Assembly (NCBI GenBank): GCA_016714015.1
Contig: JADJNZ010000006.1
Location: 1 to 64,000 of the forward strand
Length of the DNA stretch: 64,000 nucleotides
Source: Gemmatimonadota bacterium
GTDB taxonomy: Bacteria; Gemmatimonadota; Gemmatimonadetes; Gemmatimonadales; Gemmatimonadaceae
Reading direction: 5' to 3'
Shown here: positions 30,673 through 38,403 of the stretch, piece by piece
How positions within the stretch are numbered: the stretch's first letter is position 1
Layout of the letters: each line of letters opens with the position of its first letter
Made by a program: the position numbers and the translations under genes
The notes under the pieces: model-generated
Told to the model about the DNA's origin: nothing
What the model saw: the letters and a program-made list of their open reading frames with translations, nothing else
Databases searched by the model: none

Positions 30673-32411
30673 GGCTCCCTCGTCGCCGGGGTACACTTGT
30701 AGTTTGCGTTTGCGATCAAATCTGCGCCCAACTCGTGTGTTCCTCTGTACCGTAAGTACTCTGCGGTCGCGGCCGCAGGCGTCATTCCTCTGAAAAGCTC
30801 CATATGTCCCAGCTCGTGGCTGAGCGCCCATCCGAGTCGCGAGTCAAAGAAGAGGTTGCCATGCCGGTAGCCGCGATTCACATAGATCCGATCCGCAGCG
30901 GCGGGTGGCACCGCAGCCCACAGCTTCCCTCCTTCTTCGGACGCGCTGAGGTCGATGGGTCGGATATTGCCGGCGAACAGCATTGTCCGTAGCTGAGTCG
31001 CGTGTGCCTCGGATTGGCACGCGTAGGTGGCCTCGACCGCGTCCCACTCCTTCGTTGTGAGGCCCCCAGGACACTCGCCCTTCGAGGTCTTTACAGAATC
31101 CGGACACAGCCCGAAGGCATCCGAGAAGTTGATGGGGTCCCCACCCGCATACCCGTACAAATTGAGTCCACCCGCGAGCCCGATCGGGTCCTGCTGCGTG
31201 AACCGCCCCGTATTCGGATCGACCATCCGGTTCCGCCGATACAGCAAGCTTGATTGGTCACGCTTTCCTTCGATCAACGTGCCGTGCCACGCCTTAGGAA
31301 CATAGCTCCGACGCCCCATGCTGAACCACCCGTGGGGCCAGGGCACCTCGACGCACCGCGTCACCCCGGCATCGACCTCGCACTTCTCGTACGCGCCGTC
31401 CGCGAAGCTACCGTTCTCCGCCATCCCGCGGGCGTTCCACTGCGGGACGACCACGAAGGGTGCCCAGGTCTTCAAGGAGACGCTGGAGAGCTCGCGCATG
31501 CGGTACCCCACGCGCACCAGACTGAGGGGCTGGTCGAGCGCGAGTCCGAAGGTGTAACCTACGCGGCCCCACATCGGGTTCTGGTCCCAGCCGGATCCGT
31601 TCCCGGGGCTCGGCTGCGCCGCTACCGTGTCGATGTCGTTGTCCAGCACCGACGCCGAGGCCGACTCGTCACCGGGCACCTGGATCTCCCACAGCTCTTG
31701 CGCACCGTCCCAGACCGTCCGGCGCATGACGTTCACGAAGCAGTCGACGAGGTACGTGGTCTTCGCGTCGTCGTTGCACCAGCGGCGTGACCGGACGAGC
31801 ACGCGCCGTCCCAACGGATCATACCGATACTCCTCGAACGTCATCATCTGCGGAACGGTGAGCGGCAATGACGCGTAGAAGCCGGATTGCCGCCGATCAA
31901 CTGCGTAGAGCCGACCGAGCCCGTCGTAGTAGGACATGCGGTCGTCCGCGCCACGGCTGCCCTGCGCGAACCACGACTCGCAGCGCTGGTTCCCGGCCGC
32001 GTCGTAGGTGAGCGAGTCATAGAGCCGGCTCGAATCGACACGCTGCCGCAGGCGCCCGGTGCCATCACCGAAGTACGCATAGGATTGGATGTTCGCCGTC
32101 GGCGGCACGCCGACGCCGTCGAGCCCGGCGTACTGCAGTGTCGAGCTCACGAGGTTCCCGAGCGCGTCGTTGACGAAGGACTCCTGGGACTGCGCCGAAA
32201 CCGCGACGCGCCCGGACATGTAGGCGTTGGCACTGTCGTGGAAGGCGCTGGTGCGCAGATGGCCGATCCCGCTGTAGCTGAACTCCATGGAATCCCGGAT
32301 GTCCAGGGTGTTCTTGCTGCGGAGCAGCTTGCCACGCGCATCGTAGGCCATCCTCACGCTCCGGAGGAACGTATCCGGATGGCTGATAGTCACCGTGCTG
32401 CTGTTGTGCAC
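30669..32411 (-). CDS. RHS-repeat protein, 5' truncated, with HExGH metallopeptidase tip (M10)
   Basis: The 580-codon frame contains the C-terminal half of an RHS/YD-repeat core (AYDARGKLLRSKNTL, LGNLVSSTLQYAG, LTYDAAGNQRCESW, YDPLGRRVLVRSRRW), then RRNRMVDPNTGRFTQQDPIG, the core end, and a 150-residue tip with DAVEATYACQSEAHATQL and WALSHELGHMELFRGMT. Full RHS proteins are well over 1,000 residues. Coding similarity here begins only about 25 bases before GTG 32411, where an in-frame TGA (32436-32438) occurs, and the atpH terminator lies close beyond. So the encapsulating shell and any secretion signal are missing. It is the only minus-strand module still fused to core sequence. Confidence 0.8.
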   Translation of the reverse strand: MHNSSTVTISHPDTFLRSVRMAYDARGKLLRSKNTLDIRDSMEFSYSGIGHLRTSAFHDSANAYMSGRVAVSAQSQESFVNDALGNLVSSTLQYAGLDGVGVPPTANIQSYAYFGDGTGRLRQRVDSSRLYDSLTYDAAGNQRCESWFAQGSRGADDRMSYYDGLGRLYAVDRRQSGFYASLPLTVPQMMTFEEYRYDPLGRRVLVRSRRWCNDDAKTTYLVDCFVNVMRRTVWDGAQELWEIQVPGDESASASVLDNDIDTVAAQPSPGNGSGWDQNPMWGRVGYTFGLALDQPLSLVRVGYRMRELSSVSLKTWAPFVVVPQWNARGMAENGSFADGAYEKCEVDAGVTRCVEVPWPHGWFSMGRRSYVPKAWHGTLIEGKRDQSSLLYRRNRMVDPNTGRFTQQDPIGLAGGLNLYGYAGGDPINFSDAFGLCPDSVKTSKGECPGGLTTKEWDAVEATYACQSEAHATQLRTMLFAGNIRPIDLSASEEGGKLWAAVPPAAADRIYVNRGYRHGNLFFDSRLGWALSHELGHMELFRGMTPAAATAEYLRYRGTHELGADLIANANYKCTPATREP

Positions 32412-32601
32412 GAAGTTCTTCCAGCTGCTCGGGGCTCACGTCCCCCAACAGCCGGTGGCGCCGGGTGGGGTGCAAGTCTTTGATCGGGGACACAAGCCCC
32501 GCAGAGGCGACCTCTCGGCTCGGAGGGTTTCGCCCTCCCGATGCGATACGCCTCCACGCGCCGGAAGCAGGTCTCGACCGCGACAGCTCCTCGAACACGA
32601 A

Positions 32602-32632
32602 GGGGCGCCCGACCCCCTGGGTCGGGCGCCCC
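32602..32632 (-). terminator. Terminator hairpin after atpH
   Basis: A long GC-rich inverted repeat (GGGGCGCCCGACC / GGTCGGGCGCCCC with a short loop) begins 20 bases beyond the atpH stop, and on the minus strand is followed by TTCGTGTT. It is a convincing end for the atp operon and separates it from the RHS fragment. Confidence 0.75.
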
Positions 32633-32651
32633 GCTCCACATCCCGCGACCG

Positions 32652-33191
32652 TTACCGCGCGGCGATCAACCGATCCCGCAACCGCCCCAGCCGACGCTTC
32701 ACCGAGCCGTCCATCACGGTGTCCCCCACGCGCACCACGACCCCGCCGAGGATCCGCGGATCGACCGTCACGTGCGGCACCACCGTCTTCTTGAGCGCCT
32801 TGCCGAGCGCGGCGGTCATCGCCTCGCGCGTGGCCGCGTCGAACTCGCGCGCCACCGTCACGCGCGCATGCACCCGCCCCTCGGCCTCGTCGAGCAGATT
32901 GTGGTACTCCACCGCGATCTCGGGGAGGAGCATCTGCCGGCGATTGGTCACCAGCTTCTGCACGAACCGCACGAAGTGCGGCGCGGCACCGGCGAGCGCC
33001 TTGCCGAGCACGGCGGTCTTCTGCGTGGCGCTCACCTGCGGCGCCTCGAGGAAGTGCCGCAGCGTGGCGTCACGCTCGACCGCGTCGCCGAGGGCGCTCA
33101 CCGTCGCGCCCCAGCCGGCCGTGTCGTTCGCCTTGCGGGCGAGGGCGAGCAGGGCCTCGGCGTAGTTGCGGGCGATCGAGGTGTCGCGCAT
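32652..33191 (-). CDS. atpH: ATP synthase F1 subunit delta
   Basis: This 179-residue protein (MRDTSIARNYAEALLALARK ...) has the OSCP/delta N-terminal helix (ARNYAEALL) and the C-terminal PRILGGVVVRVGDTVMDGSV signature followed by RLGRLRDRL. It forms the peripheral stalk joining F1 to subunit b. ATG 33191 overlaps the atpF stop by one base (TGATG). An in-frame GTG three bases upstream is less likely. It is the last atp gene here: atpA, atpG, atpD and atpC do not follow. Confidence 0.92.
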   Translation of the reverse strand: MRDTSIARNYAEALLALARKANDTAGWGATVSALGDAVERDATLRHFLEAPQVSATQKTAVLGKALAGAAPHFVRFVQKLVTNRRQMLLPEIAVEYHNLLDEAEGRVHARVTVAREFDAATREAMTAALGKALKKTVVPHVTVDPRILGGVVVRVGDTVMDGSVKRRLGRLRDRLIAAR

Positions 33192-33760
33192 CACTTGGCC
33201 CCGAGCGAGCCGAGGTACTGCTCCACGAGCGCGCGGTCCGACGCGCCATCGAGCTTCTGCCCGATGAGCTTGCCGGCGCCGGCGAGCGCGAGGTCCACGG
33301 CTTCCTTGCGGAGCTCGTCGATCGCCTTCGACTTCTCGCTCTCGATCTCCTTGCGGGCCCGCTCGAGGAGCTCGGCCTGCTGGGTGCGCGTGGCCTCCAG
33401 CATCTCGCCGCGCATCGCCTCGGCCGTCGCACGCCCTTCGGCGATGTAGCGCTGCGCCTCGGTGCGCGCGGCCTCGATCGCCGCCTTCTGCTCGGCGACC
33501 AGCTTGGCGGCCTCGGCGCGATCGCGCTCGGCGGCGGCCATCGCGTCACGGAGCGCCTGCTCGCGACCGTTCACGGCCTCGAGGATCGGGCCCCACGCGA
33601 ACTTCCAGAGACCGCCCAGGAGGAGGACGAAGACGATGATCGTCCACGTCATCAGGCCGAGGTGCGGATCGAGCAGCCCGGGCTTCGCGCCCGCCTCGGC
33701 CGCGAAGGCCGGAGCAGCGGTCAGCGAGAGCAGGGCAAGAACAAGCAGCGAAGAGCGCAT
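33191..33760 (-). CDS. atpF: ATP synthase F0 subunit b with N-terminal signal-like segment
   Basis: This 189-residue protein begins MRSSLLVLALLSLTAAPAFA, a signal peptide, followed by the membrane anchor (LMTWTIIVFVLLLGGLWKFAW) and a long charged coiled coil (RDAMAAAERDRAEAAKLVAE onward), the stator stalk. Cleavable signal peptides on subunit b occur in some phyla and are notable but not unique. The start at ATG 33760 is chosen for this signal. It overlaps atpH and lies 126 bp after atpE. Confidence 0.9.
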   Translation of the reverse strand: MRSSLLVLALLSLTAAPAFAAEAGAKPGLLDPHLGLMTWTIIVFVLLLGGLWKFAWGPILEAVNGREQALRDAMAAAERDRAEAAKLVAEQKAAIEAARTEAQRYIAEGRATAEAMRGEMLEATRTQQAELLERARKEIESEKSKAIDELRKEAVDLALAGAGKLIGQKLDGASDRALVEQYLGSLGAK

Positions 33761-33886
33761 GTGTAGAGGAGGTATTGAGTCGTGAGCGAGGCGCTGTGCG
33801 GCCACCCCGCATTCATCCTTCGACCTTCAGCCTGCATCGCGCAGGCGCGACCGCGGCGGCAGAGCCGCCGCGGTCACGCCAAGCAC

Positions 33887-34165
33887 TTAGTTGAACTTGC
33901 CCTGGATCTGGAACGCCACCACGACGCCGAACAGCGCCGCACCTTCGATGAGCGCCGCGAGGATCAGCGCCGCCGTCTGGATCTTGCCGGCCGCCTCGGG
34001 CTGACGCGCCATGCCCTCGACCGCCTGGCCGCCGATGCGACCGATGCCCATGCCCGCGCCGATCACGGCGAGGCCGGCGCCGAGACCGGCACCGATGAGC
34101 GACAGACCCTGGTTGTTGTTGGCGACGGTCTCAGCCGCGGCCTGGAAGAACGGGAAGAACGCCAT
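33887..34165 (-). CDS. atpE: ATP synthase F0 subunit c
   Basis: This 92-residue protein has two transmembrane helices. Helix 1 is glycine-rich (LIGAGLGAGLAVIGAGMGIG), the loop is GMARQPEAAGKI with the conserved RQP, and helix 2 has AALILAALIEGAALFGVVV with the ion-binding glutamate. The residues around it do not show the polar Na+ ligand pattern, so a proton ring is likely. It is slightly longer than the usual 75-85 residues at the N-terminus. Confidence 0.95.
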   Translation of the reverse strand: MAFFPFFQAAAETVANNNQGLSLIGAGLGAGLAVIGAGMGIGRIGGQAVEGMARQPEAAGKIQTAALILAALIEGAALFGVVVAFQIQGKFN

Positions 34166-34280
34166 TGGAGGAACCCTTGAGAGTGTGTCCTGCGATTGAC
34201 CTGCGCGACCGGGTGGTCACTCCCCGCCAACGGGCTCGCGCCCAGCGGGATTCGTTCGGCGGGCGCCGAACTACGGATGG

Positions 34281-34368
34281 AGGCTGAAGGATGAAGGATG
34301 AAAGCTCACCACTCCCGACCTCAGTCTCCGGCCCAACACCTTCATCCTTCAACCTTCAGCCTTCATCT
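34281..34368. repeat. Inverted pair of TGAAGGATGAAGG motifs between atpB and atpE
   Basis: AGGCTGAAGGATGAAGGATG (34281-34300) and, inverted, CCTTCATCCTTCAACCTTCA (34339-34358) flank a short spacer and could pair as a long hairpin in mRNA. The same motif recurs in other intergenic spacers of this window (33811-33836, 38874-38902, 59107-59210), so it is an interspersed intergenic repeat. Processing, attenuation or a small mobile palindrome are possible. Confidence 0.6.
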
Positions 34369-35396
34369 CAGTGATGCGCCTCCCGGATCTGCCCGATGAA
34401 CACCGAGCTGAGCAGCGTGAAGATGAACGCCTGGAGGAACGCCACGAACAGCTCGAGCACCATGATCATCACCGCCATCAGCAGCGGCGCGCCCGAGATG
34501 ATGTTCCCGAACGTGAAGATGAGCCCCATGAGCGCGAGCACGACGATGTGACCGGCGGTCATGTTCGCGAAGAGACGGATCGCGAGCGCGAACGGCTTGG
34601 TCAGCTTCCCGATGATCTCGACCGGCGTCATGATGAGGAACATCATCGGCCGCATCACCATCGGCAGGTCGTTGTTCCAGTAGAAGATCGTGTTCAGGTA
34701 GCCGAGGCCGTTGGCGCGCATGCCGGCGATCTCGACCGTCACGAAGGTCATGATCGCGAGCATCGCCGTCACCGAGATGTTGCCCGTCGCGGTGGCGCCG
34801 TAGGGCACCAGGCCCAGCAGGTTGAGCGTGAGGATGAAGAAGAACGCCGTGAGCAGGTAGGGCACGAAGCCCTCGCCATGGTGCCCCACGTTCGGGAGGA
34901 TGACCTCGTTGCGGATGTAGAGGATCATCGACTCGATCGCGTTCGCGAAGCCCTTCGGCGGGTCATTGCGGAGCGCGGCCTTCTTGTGCGCCCGGCCCAC
35001 GGAGAACATCACCACGAAGAGCAGCGCCGCGCCGATCCACAGGAACACCACATGCTTGCTCGGCGAGAGGTCGATCTCCAGCGGCCCGACATGGATCGGC
35101 GCCCAGTGCGGCAGCGCGTACTCCTTGAAGAACGGGAACTTCCAGTACGGCAACTCGATGTGGTCCGAGTTGGTGATGTGCGGCGTGATGATGTCCACCG
35201 GGCCGGCCTCGTGCTCGCCGGCGGGCGCCGCATGATCGCCCTCGGCGGCCGGGGCGGCATGCGCGGTGTCCGGCGCCGCGGAGTCCGCGACGGCGGTGGT
35301 CTGGGGCGCCGCGTGCGTCTCCTGCGCGCGCAGGGGCGCGACGGCGAGGAGGACGGCGGCGAGAGGGGCCAGCAGGCGGAACGATCCGGTCTTCAT
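34368..35396 (-). CDS. atpB: ATP synthase F0 subunit a
   Basis: This 342-residue protein has an N-terminal signal-like segment (FRLLAPLAAVLLAVAPLRAQ), an Ala/Pro/His-rich periplasmic stretch, then the a-subunit core: LLTAFFFILTLNLLGLVPYG, KPFALAIRLFANMTAGHIVV with the essential arginine in LAIRLFANM, and a final helix pair (LLMAVMIMVLELFVAFLQAF). It forms the proton half-channels against the c-ring. ATG 35396 overlaps the atpI stop (ATGA). The alanine-rich N-terminal extension is longer than in E. coli. Confidence 0.93.
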   Translation of the reverse strand: MKTGSFRLLAPLAAVLLAVAPLRAQETHAAPQTTAVADSAAPDTAHAAPAAEGDHAAPAGEHEAGPVDIITPHITNSDHIELPYWKFPFFKEYALPHWAPIHVGPLEIDLSPSKHVVFLWIGAALLFVVMFSVGRAHKKAALRNDPPKGFANAIESMILYIRNEVILPNVGHHGEGFVPYLLTAFFFILTLNLLGLVPYGATATGNISVTAMLAIMTFVTVEIAGMRANGLGYLNTIFYWNNDLPMVMRPMMFLIMTPVEIIGKLTKPFALAIRLFANMTAGHIVVLALMGLIFTFGNIISGAPLLMAVMIMVLELFVAFLQAFIFTLLSSVFIGQIREAHH

Positions 35397-35740
35397 GATT
35401 GCAGGAAGAGAGGCTCGACGATCATCGTGACGAACAGGAATCCGACCAGGCTCAGGAGGGCCGGCCCGGAGGCCAACCCCAGCGCCGGGATCCCGACGAA
35501 GGCATGCACCATCACCACCGCGAAGCGGATCAGCGACCCCAAGCCCCATCCGGCGATCGGATTGGACTTCACGAAGGGCTTGGCGACCGCGTACGAGACG
35601 AGCTGCACCCCGAACGCGATGACCGCGCTGCTCCACACCGCCTTGGCCAGCTCCGTCCCGGGCTTCAGGGCAGTGATGCCCCAGGCCCCGCCGAAGATGA
35701 CCACTGCCGCGAGGCCGGCGAACAGGAGGCCCCGCTTCAC
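35393..35740 (-). CDS. atpI: AtpI-like ATP synthase accessory membrane protein
   Basis: This 115-residue protein has four hydrophobic segments (LLFAGLAAVVIFGGAWGITA; VWSSAVIAFGVQLVSYAVA; SLIRFAVVMVHAFVGIPALG; ALLSLVGFLFVTMIVEPLF). Its place between atpZ and atpB and the topology fit subunit I, an assembly factor of the c-ring. It starts at GTG 35740, overlapping the atpZ stop (GTGA), and ends overlapping atpB (ATGA). Sequence identity to AtpI is low, so the name rests largely on context. Confidence 0.65.
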   Translation of the reverse strand: MKRGLLFAGLAAVVIFGGAWGITALKPGTELAKAVWSSAVIAFGVQLVSYAVAKPFVKSNPIAGWGLGSLIRFAVVMVHAFVGIPALGLASGPALLSLVGFLFVTMIVEPLFLQS

Positions 35741-36075
35741 TGCTGCTGCTTCTCCCGCTTGGCCCGCGCTGCCGCTTCGTCGCGCTTCTGGTCGGCCATG
35801 AGGTTCCGGTACATCGAGTAGAAAGCCGCCCCGGCGCCCGTGAAGACGCCCACGTACAGGAAGATCGGCGCCGTCCCCAACCTCCGGTCCAACCACTGCC
35901 CAGCGTAGAGGAAGACGACGATGGAGGCCGCGAACTGGATCCCCAGACCGGCGTACCGTCCGGCCGCCCCCATCGAGCGGGCCGACCCCTCGCCCTCCAA
36001 CCTCGCCAGCGCTTCCGGCAGAGGCACCTCGGGCCGCGGTTCGGGCCCTTCGGACGAGCGGGGGGATTCGGCCAT
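35737..36075 (-). CDS. atpZ: AtpZ/AtpI-family two-helix protein, first gene of the atp operon
   Basis: This 112-residue protein has a Pro/Glu-rich N-terminus, then two transmembrane helices (GRYAGLGIQFAASIVVFLYA; PIFLYVGVFTGAGAAFYSMY) with the GQWLDRRLGTAP loop typical of the AtpZ/F0F1-ATPase-associated family, and a charged coiled-coil tail ending KREKQQQ. AtpZ proteins are linked to Mg2+/Ca2+ handling and assembly of ATP synthase. The promoter for the operon should lie in the 196 bp shared with the divergent chemoreceptor gene. Confidence 0.8.
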   Translation of the reverse strand: MAESPRSSEGPEPRPEVPLPEALARLEGEGSARSMGAAGRYAGLGIQFAASIVVFLYAGQWLDRRLGTAPIFLYVGVFTGAGAAFYSMYRNLMADQKRDEAAARAKREKQQQ

Positions 36076-36271
36076 TCCAGCCTCGAATTCTAGGAGCTTG
36101 TGAAAAAAAGCGCAAGCGACGCACCCACCCTGTCCTTAGGGGTGGAACTCACCTTCTCGGACCCCGGCCCGACACTAGCGAAAGGCACCCTTCGTGCCCT
36201 CGCGGAATCGTCCCTCCGGGCACCGCGTCGAAAGACGTACTCGGCGACCCTTCGCCGGACCGGATCACCCC

Positions 36272-38254
36272 ATGCGCTGGACCCTCCGCCGGAAGCTCTC
36301 CGGCCTCGCCGCCGTCGGTGTCGTCGGCACCCTCCTCGTCGCCGCCGCCGGACTCACCGGCCTCCGCGCGGGCCAGCGCAGCGCCGCCGCCCTCGTCGCC
36401 GGCACCCGGCTGCAGCGCCATCAGATGGACGTGGACATGATGCACGACGCCATCCGCGCCGACGTCCTCGCCGCCATCCTCGCCACCCGCGACACCGACG
36501 CCACCGCCCTTCAGGGAACGCGGACGGAACTCGCCGAGCACACCGAGCGCATGCGCGAGTCCGTGACCGGCATGCGGGCGACCACCGACACCGGCATCGT
36601 CACCGCCGTCGCCGCCGTGACCCCGGTGCTCGACCGCTACCTCGCCTCCGCCGACGGCATCGTCGCCGGCCGCAGCGGCGACCTCCCCGGCTTCCTGCAG
36701 GACTTCGCCGCCCTCGAGCAGCAGCTCGAGCAGCTCGGCGACCTCATCGCCGCCACCGCCACCCGCACCGAGCAGGAATCGGCCGCCCGGCTCGATCGCT
36801 TCTCCTGGATCATGGGCACCGTCGCCCTCGCGGTGCCGATCGTCCTCCTGGCCCTCGGCCTCTGGCTCGCCGGCCGCATCGCCGACACCGCGCACCGCGT
36901 CGCCGTGCGCGTCGCTCAGCTCGAGTCGAGCGCCGTGCACGCCCTCGGCGCCGCCATGGAAGCCCTCGCCGATGGCGCCACCGACCGCGCCGTCGCGCTC
37001 GGCGTCGCGCAGGAGCCGGTGGACGGCGACGACGAGATCGCCGAGGTCGCGCGCTCGGTGAACTCGATCATCGCCCGCACCGCCGAGACCGTCGCGAGCT
37101 ACGATCGCGCGCGCGCCGCCATCGACGAGGTCTGCGCGACCACCACGCGCCTCACCGCCGCCGCACGCGCGGGCGACCTCGCCGCCCGTGGCGATGCGGC
37201 CAGTGTCCACGGACGCTACGCCGCCATGGTCGAGGGCCTCAACGCGACGCTCGACGCCGTGGTGCTGCCCGTGCAGCAGGCCACCGCCGTGCTCGAGCGC
37301 ATCGCCGCCCGCGACCTCACCGCCCGCGTCACCGGCGAGTTCGCCGGCGACCACGGCCGCATCCGCGACGCCGTCAACGCCGCCGCCGACGCCCTGAGCG
37401 GCGCCCTCACCGAGGTGCAGCAGGCGACCGACCAGGTCTCCACCGCCGCCGAGCAGATCGCCGAGGCGAGCCAGCTGCTCGCGCGCACCGCCAGCGAGCA
37501 GGCGGCGAGCGTGGAGGAGATGACGTCGAGCATCCATGTGTCGTCGGCGGCGGCCAACGGCGTCGCCGAACAGGCGGGACGCGCCCACCAGGCGACCGCG
37601 CTCGCCACCGCAGGGCGTGAGGCGGGCGAAGCCTCCATCACGCGCCTCGCCGCGGCGGTCGCCGAGATCGAGCGCTCGGCGCTCGCCTCGGCGCGGATCG
37701 TGAAGGACATCGACGCGATCGCGTTCCAGACCAACCTGCTGGCGCTGAATGCGGCGGTGGAGGCCGCGCGGGCGGGCGATGCCGGCCGCGGCTTCGCGGT
37801 GGTGGCGGACGAGGTGCGCGCGCTCGCCATGCGCGCGGCGCAGGCGGCGCGGCAGACGGGGGACCTGATCCAGGAGAGCGTGGACCGCGCGAGCGCCGGG
37901 GCGGCGAACACGCGCGAGGCGGTGGAGCGGTTCAGCGCGATCGGCGAGCAGGTGACCGTGCTGGAGGGGCTGGTGGCGGGGATCGCGCGGGCGAGCGACG
38001 ACCAGGCGCGTGGGCTCGAGTCGCTGAGCGATGGCGTGGACCGGTTCAGTGCCGCGGGCCAGGACACCGCCGCGCACGCCGAGGAGACCGCGGCGGCGGC
38101 GGAGGAGTTGCATGGGCAGACGTCGATGACGCGGGCGATGGTGGCGACGTTCACGTTGCCGGGCGATGCGCGTCCGTCGCAGCACCCGAAATCCCGAACA
38201 CACCCCGAACAGCGGTATCCACACCGCAGCCGTGGGAGGGCGTCAGATTCGTGA
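36272..38254 (+). CDS. Methyl-accepting chemotaxis protein
   Basis: This 660-residue protein is a transmembrane chemoreceptor. The first transmembrane segment is LSGLAAVGVVGTLLVAAAGL, followed by a four-helix-bundle-like periplasmic domain (residues about 40-190), a second segment (IMGTVALAVPIVLLALGLWL), a HAMP-like region, and the signalling domain with the highly conserved hairpin tip IDAIAFQTNLLALNAAVEAA and AGRGFAVVADEVRALA. ATG 36272 is used because it places the first membrane helix at the N-terminus. It is divergent from the atp operon. No che genes are in view. Confidence 0.9.
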   Translation: MRWTLRRKLSGLAAVGVVGTLLVAAAGLTGLRAGQRSAAALVAGTRLQRHQMDVDMMHDAIRADVLAAILATRDTDATALQGTRTELAEHTERMRESVTGMRATTDTGIVTAVAAVTPVLDRYLASADGIVAGRSGDLPGFLQDFAALEQQLEQLGDLIAATATRTEQESAARLDRFSWIMGTVALAVPIVLLALGLWLAGRIADTAHRVAVRVAQLESSAVHALGAAMEALADGATDRAVALGVAQEPVDGDDEIAEVARSVNSIIARTAETVASYDRARAAIDEVCATTTRLTAAARAGDLAARGDAASVHGRYAAMVEGLNATLDAVVLPVQQATAVLERIAARDLTARVTGEFAGDHGRIRDAVNAAADALSGALTEVQQATDQVSTAAEQIAEASQLLARTASEQAASVEEMTSSIHVSSAAANGVAEQAGRAHQATALATAGREAGEASITRLAAAVAEIERSALASARIVKDIDAIAFQTNLLALNAAVEAARAGDAGRGFAVVADEVRALAMRAAQAARQTGDLIQESVDRASAGAANTREAVERFSAIGEQVTVLEGLVAGIARASDDQARGLESLSDGVDRFSAAGQDTAAHAEETAAAAEELHGQTSMTRAMVATFTLPGDARPSQHPKSRTHPEQRYPHRSRGRASDS

Positions 38255-38403
38255 CCGGAGTCCAAGTGGCGATTCCAGAGCCACTTAGCCGTTACCTCCG
38301 ATTTGACGAATCGTCATGGTGTTGATAAGTTCGAGTCGCAATGTTGGACAGCGGATGTCGCCCGCATCTGTATGTCCAGAACGCCGATCGAGACGCCGCC
38401 GCG

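Larger units (their letters stand above)
20253..31200. mobile_element. attC-punctuated array of RHS tip/immunity modules (CALIN-like)
   Basis: Nine complete or broken modules (M1-M9), plus the core-linked tenth, lie head to tail on the minus strand. Each has an RHS core end, a different C-terminal domain and a candidate immunity gene. Module junctions carry imperfect palindromes with attC architecture: an R'' box, a CGCC/CGCG spacer, GTTGAAGCCG, a GC-rich hairpin, CGGCTTAAC or variants, a five-base spacer, and a GTTRRRY-like R' box. The extra base in L'' places the canonical attC top strand on plus, opposite to the genes. attC clusters lacking intI are known as CALINs, and no intI is recognised in this window. 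Several modules visibly have lower GC and different codon choice than the flanking genes, consistent with acquisition. Confidence 0.75.

Noticed and set aside
36100..37620. Arg/His-rich frame overlapping the chemoreceptor gene
   Set aside because: Different frame of the same DNA; the chemoreceptor frame has a full signalling domain and explains the sequence.
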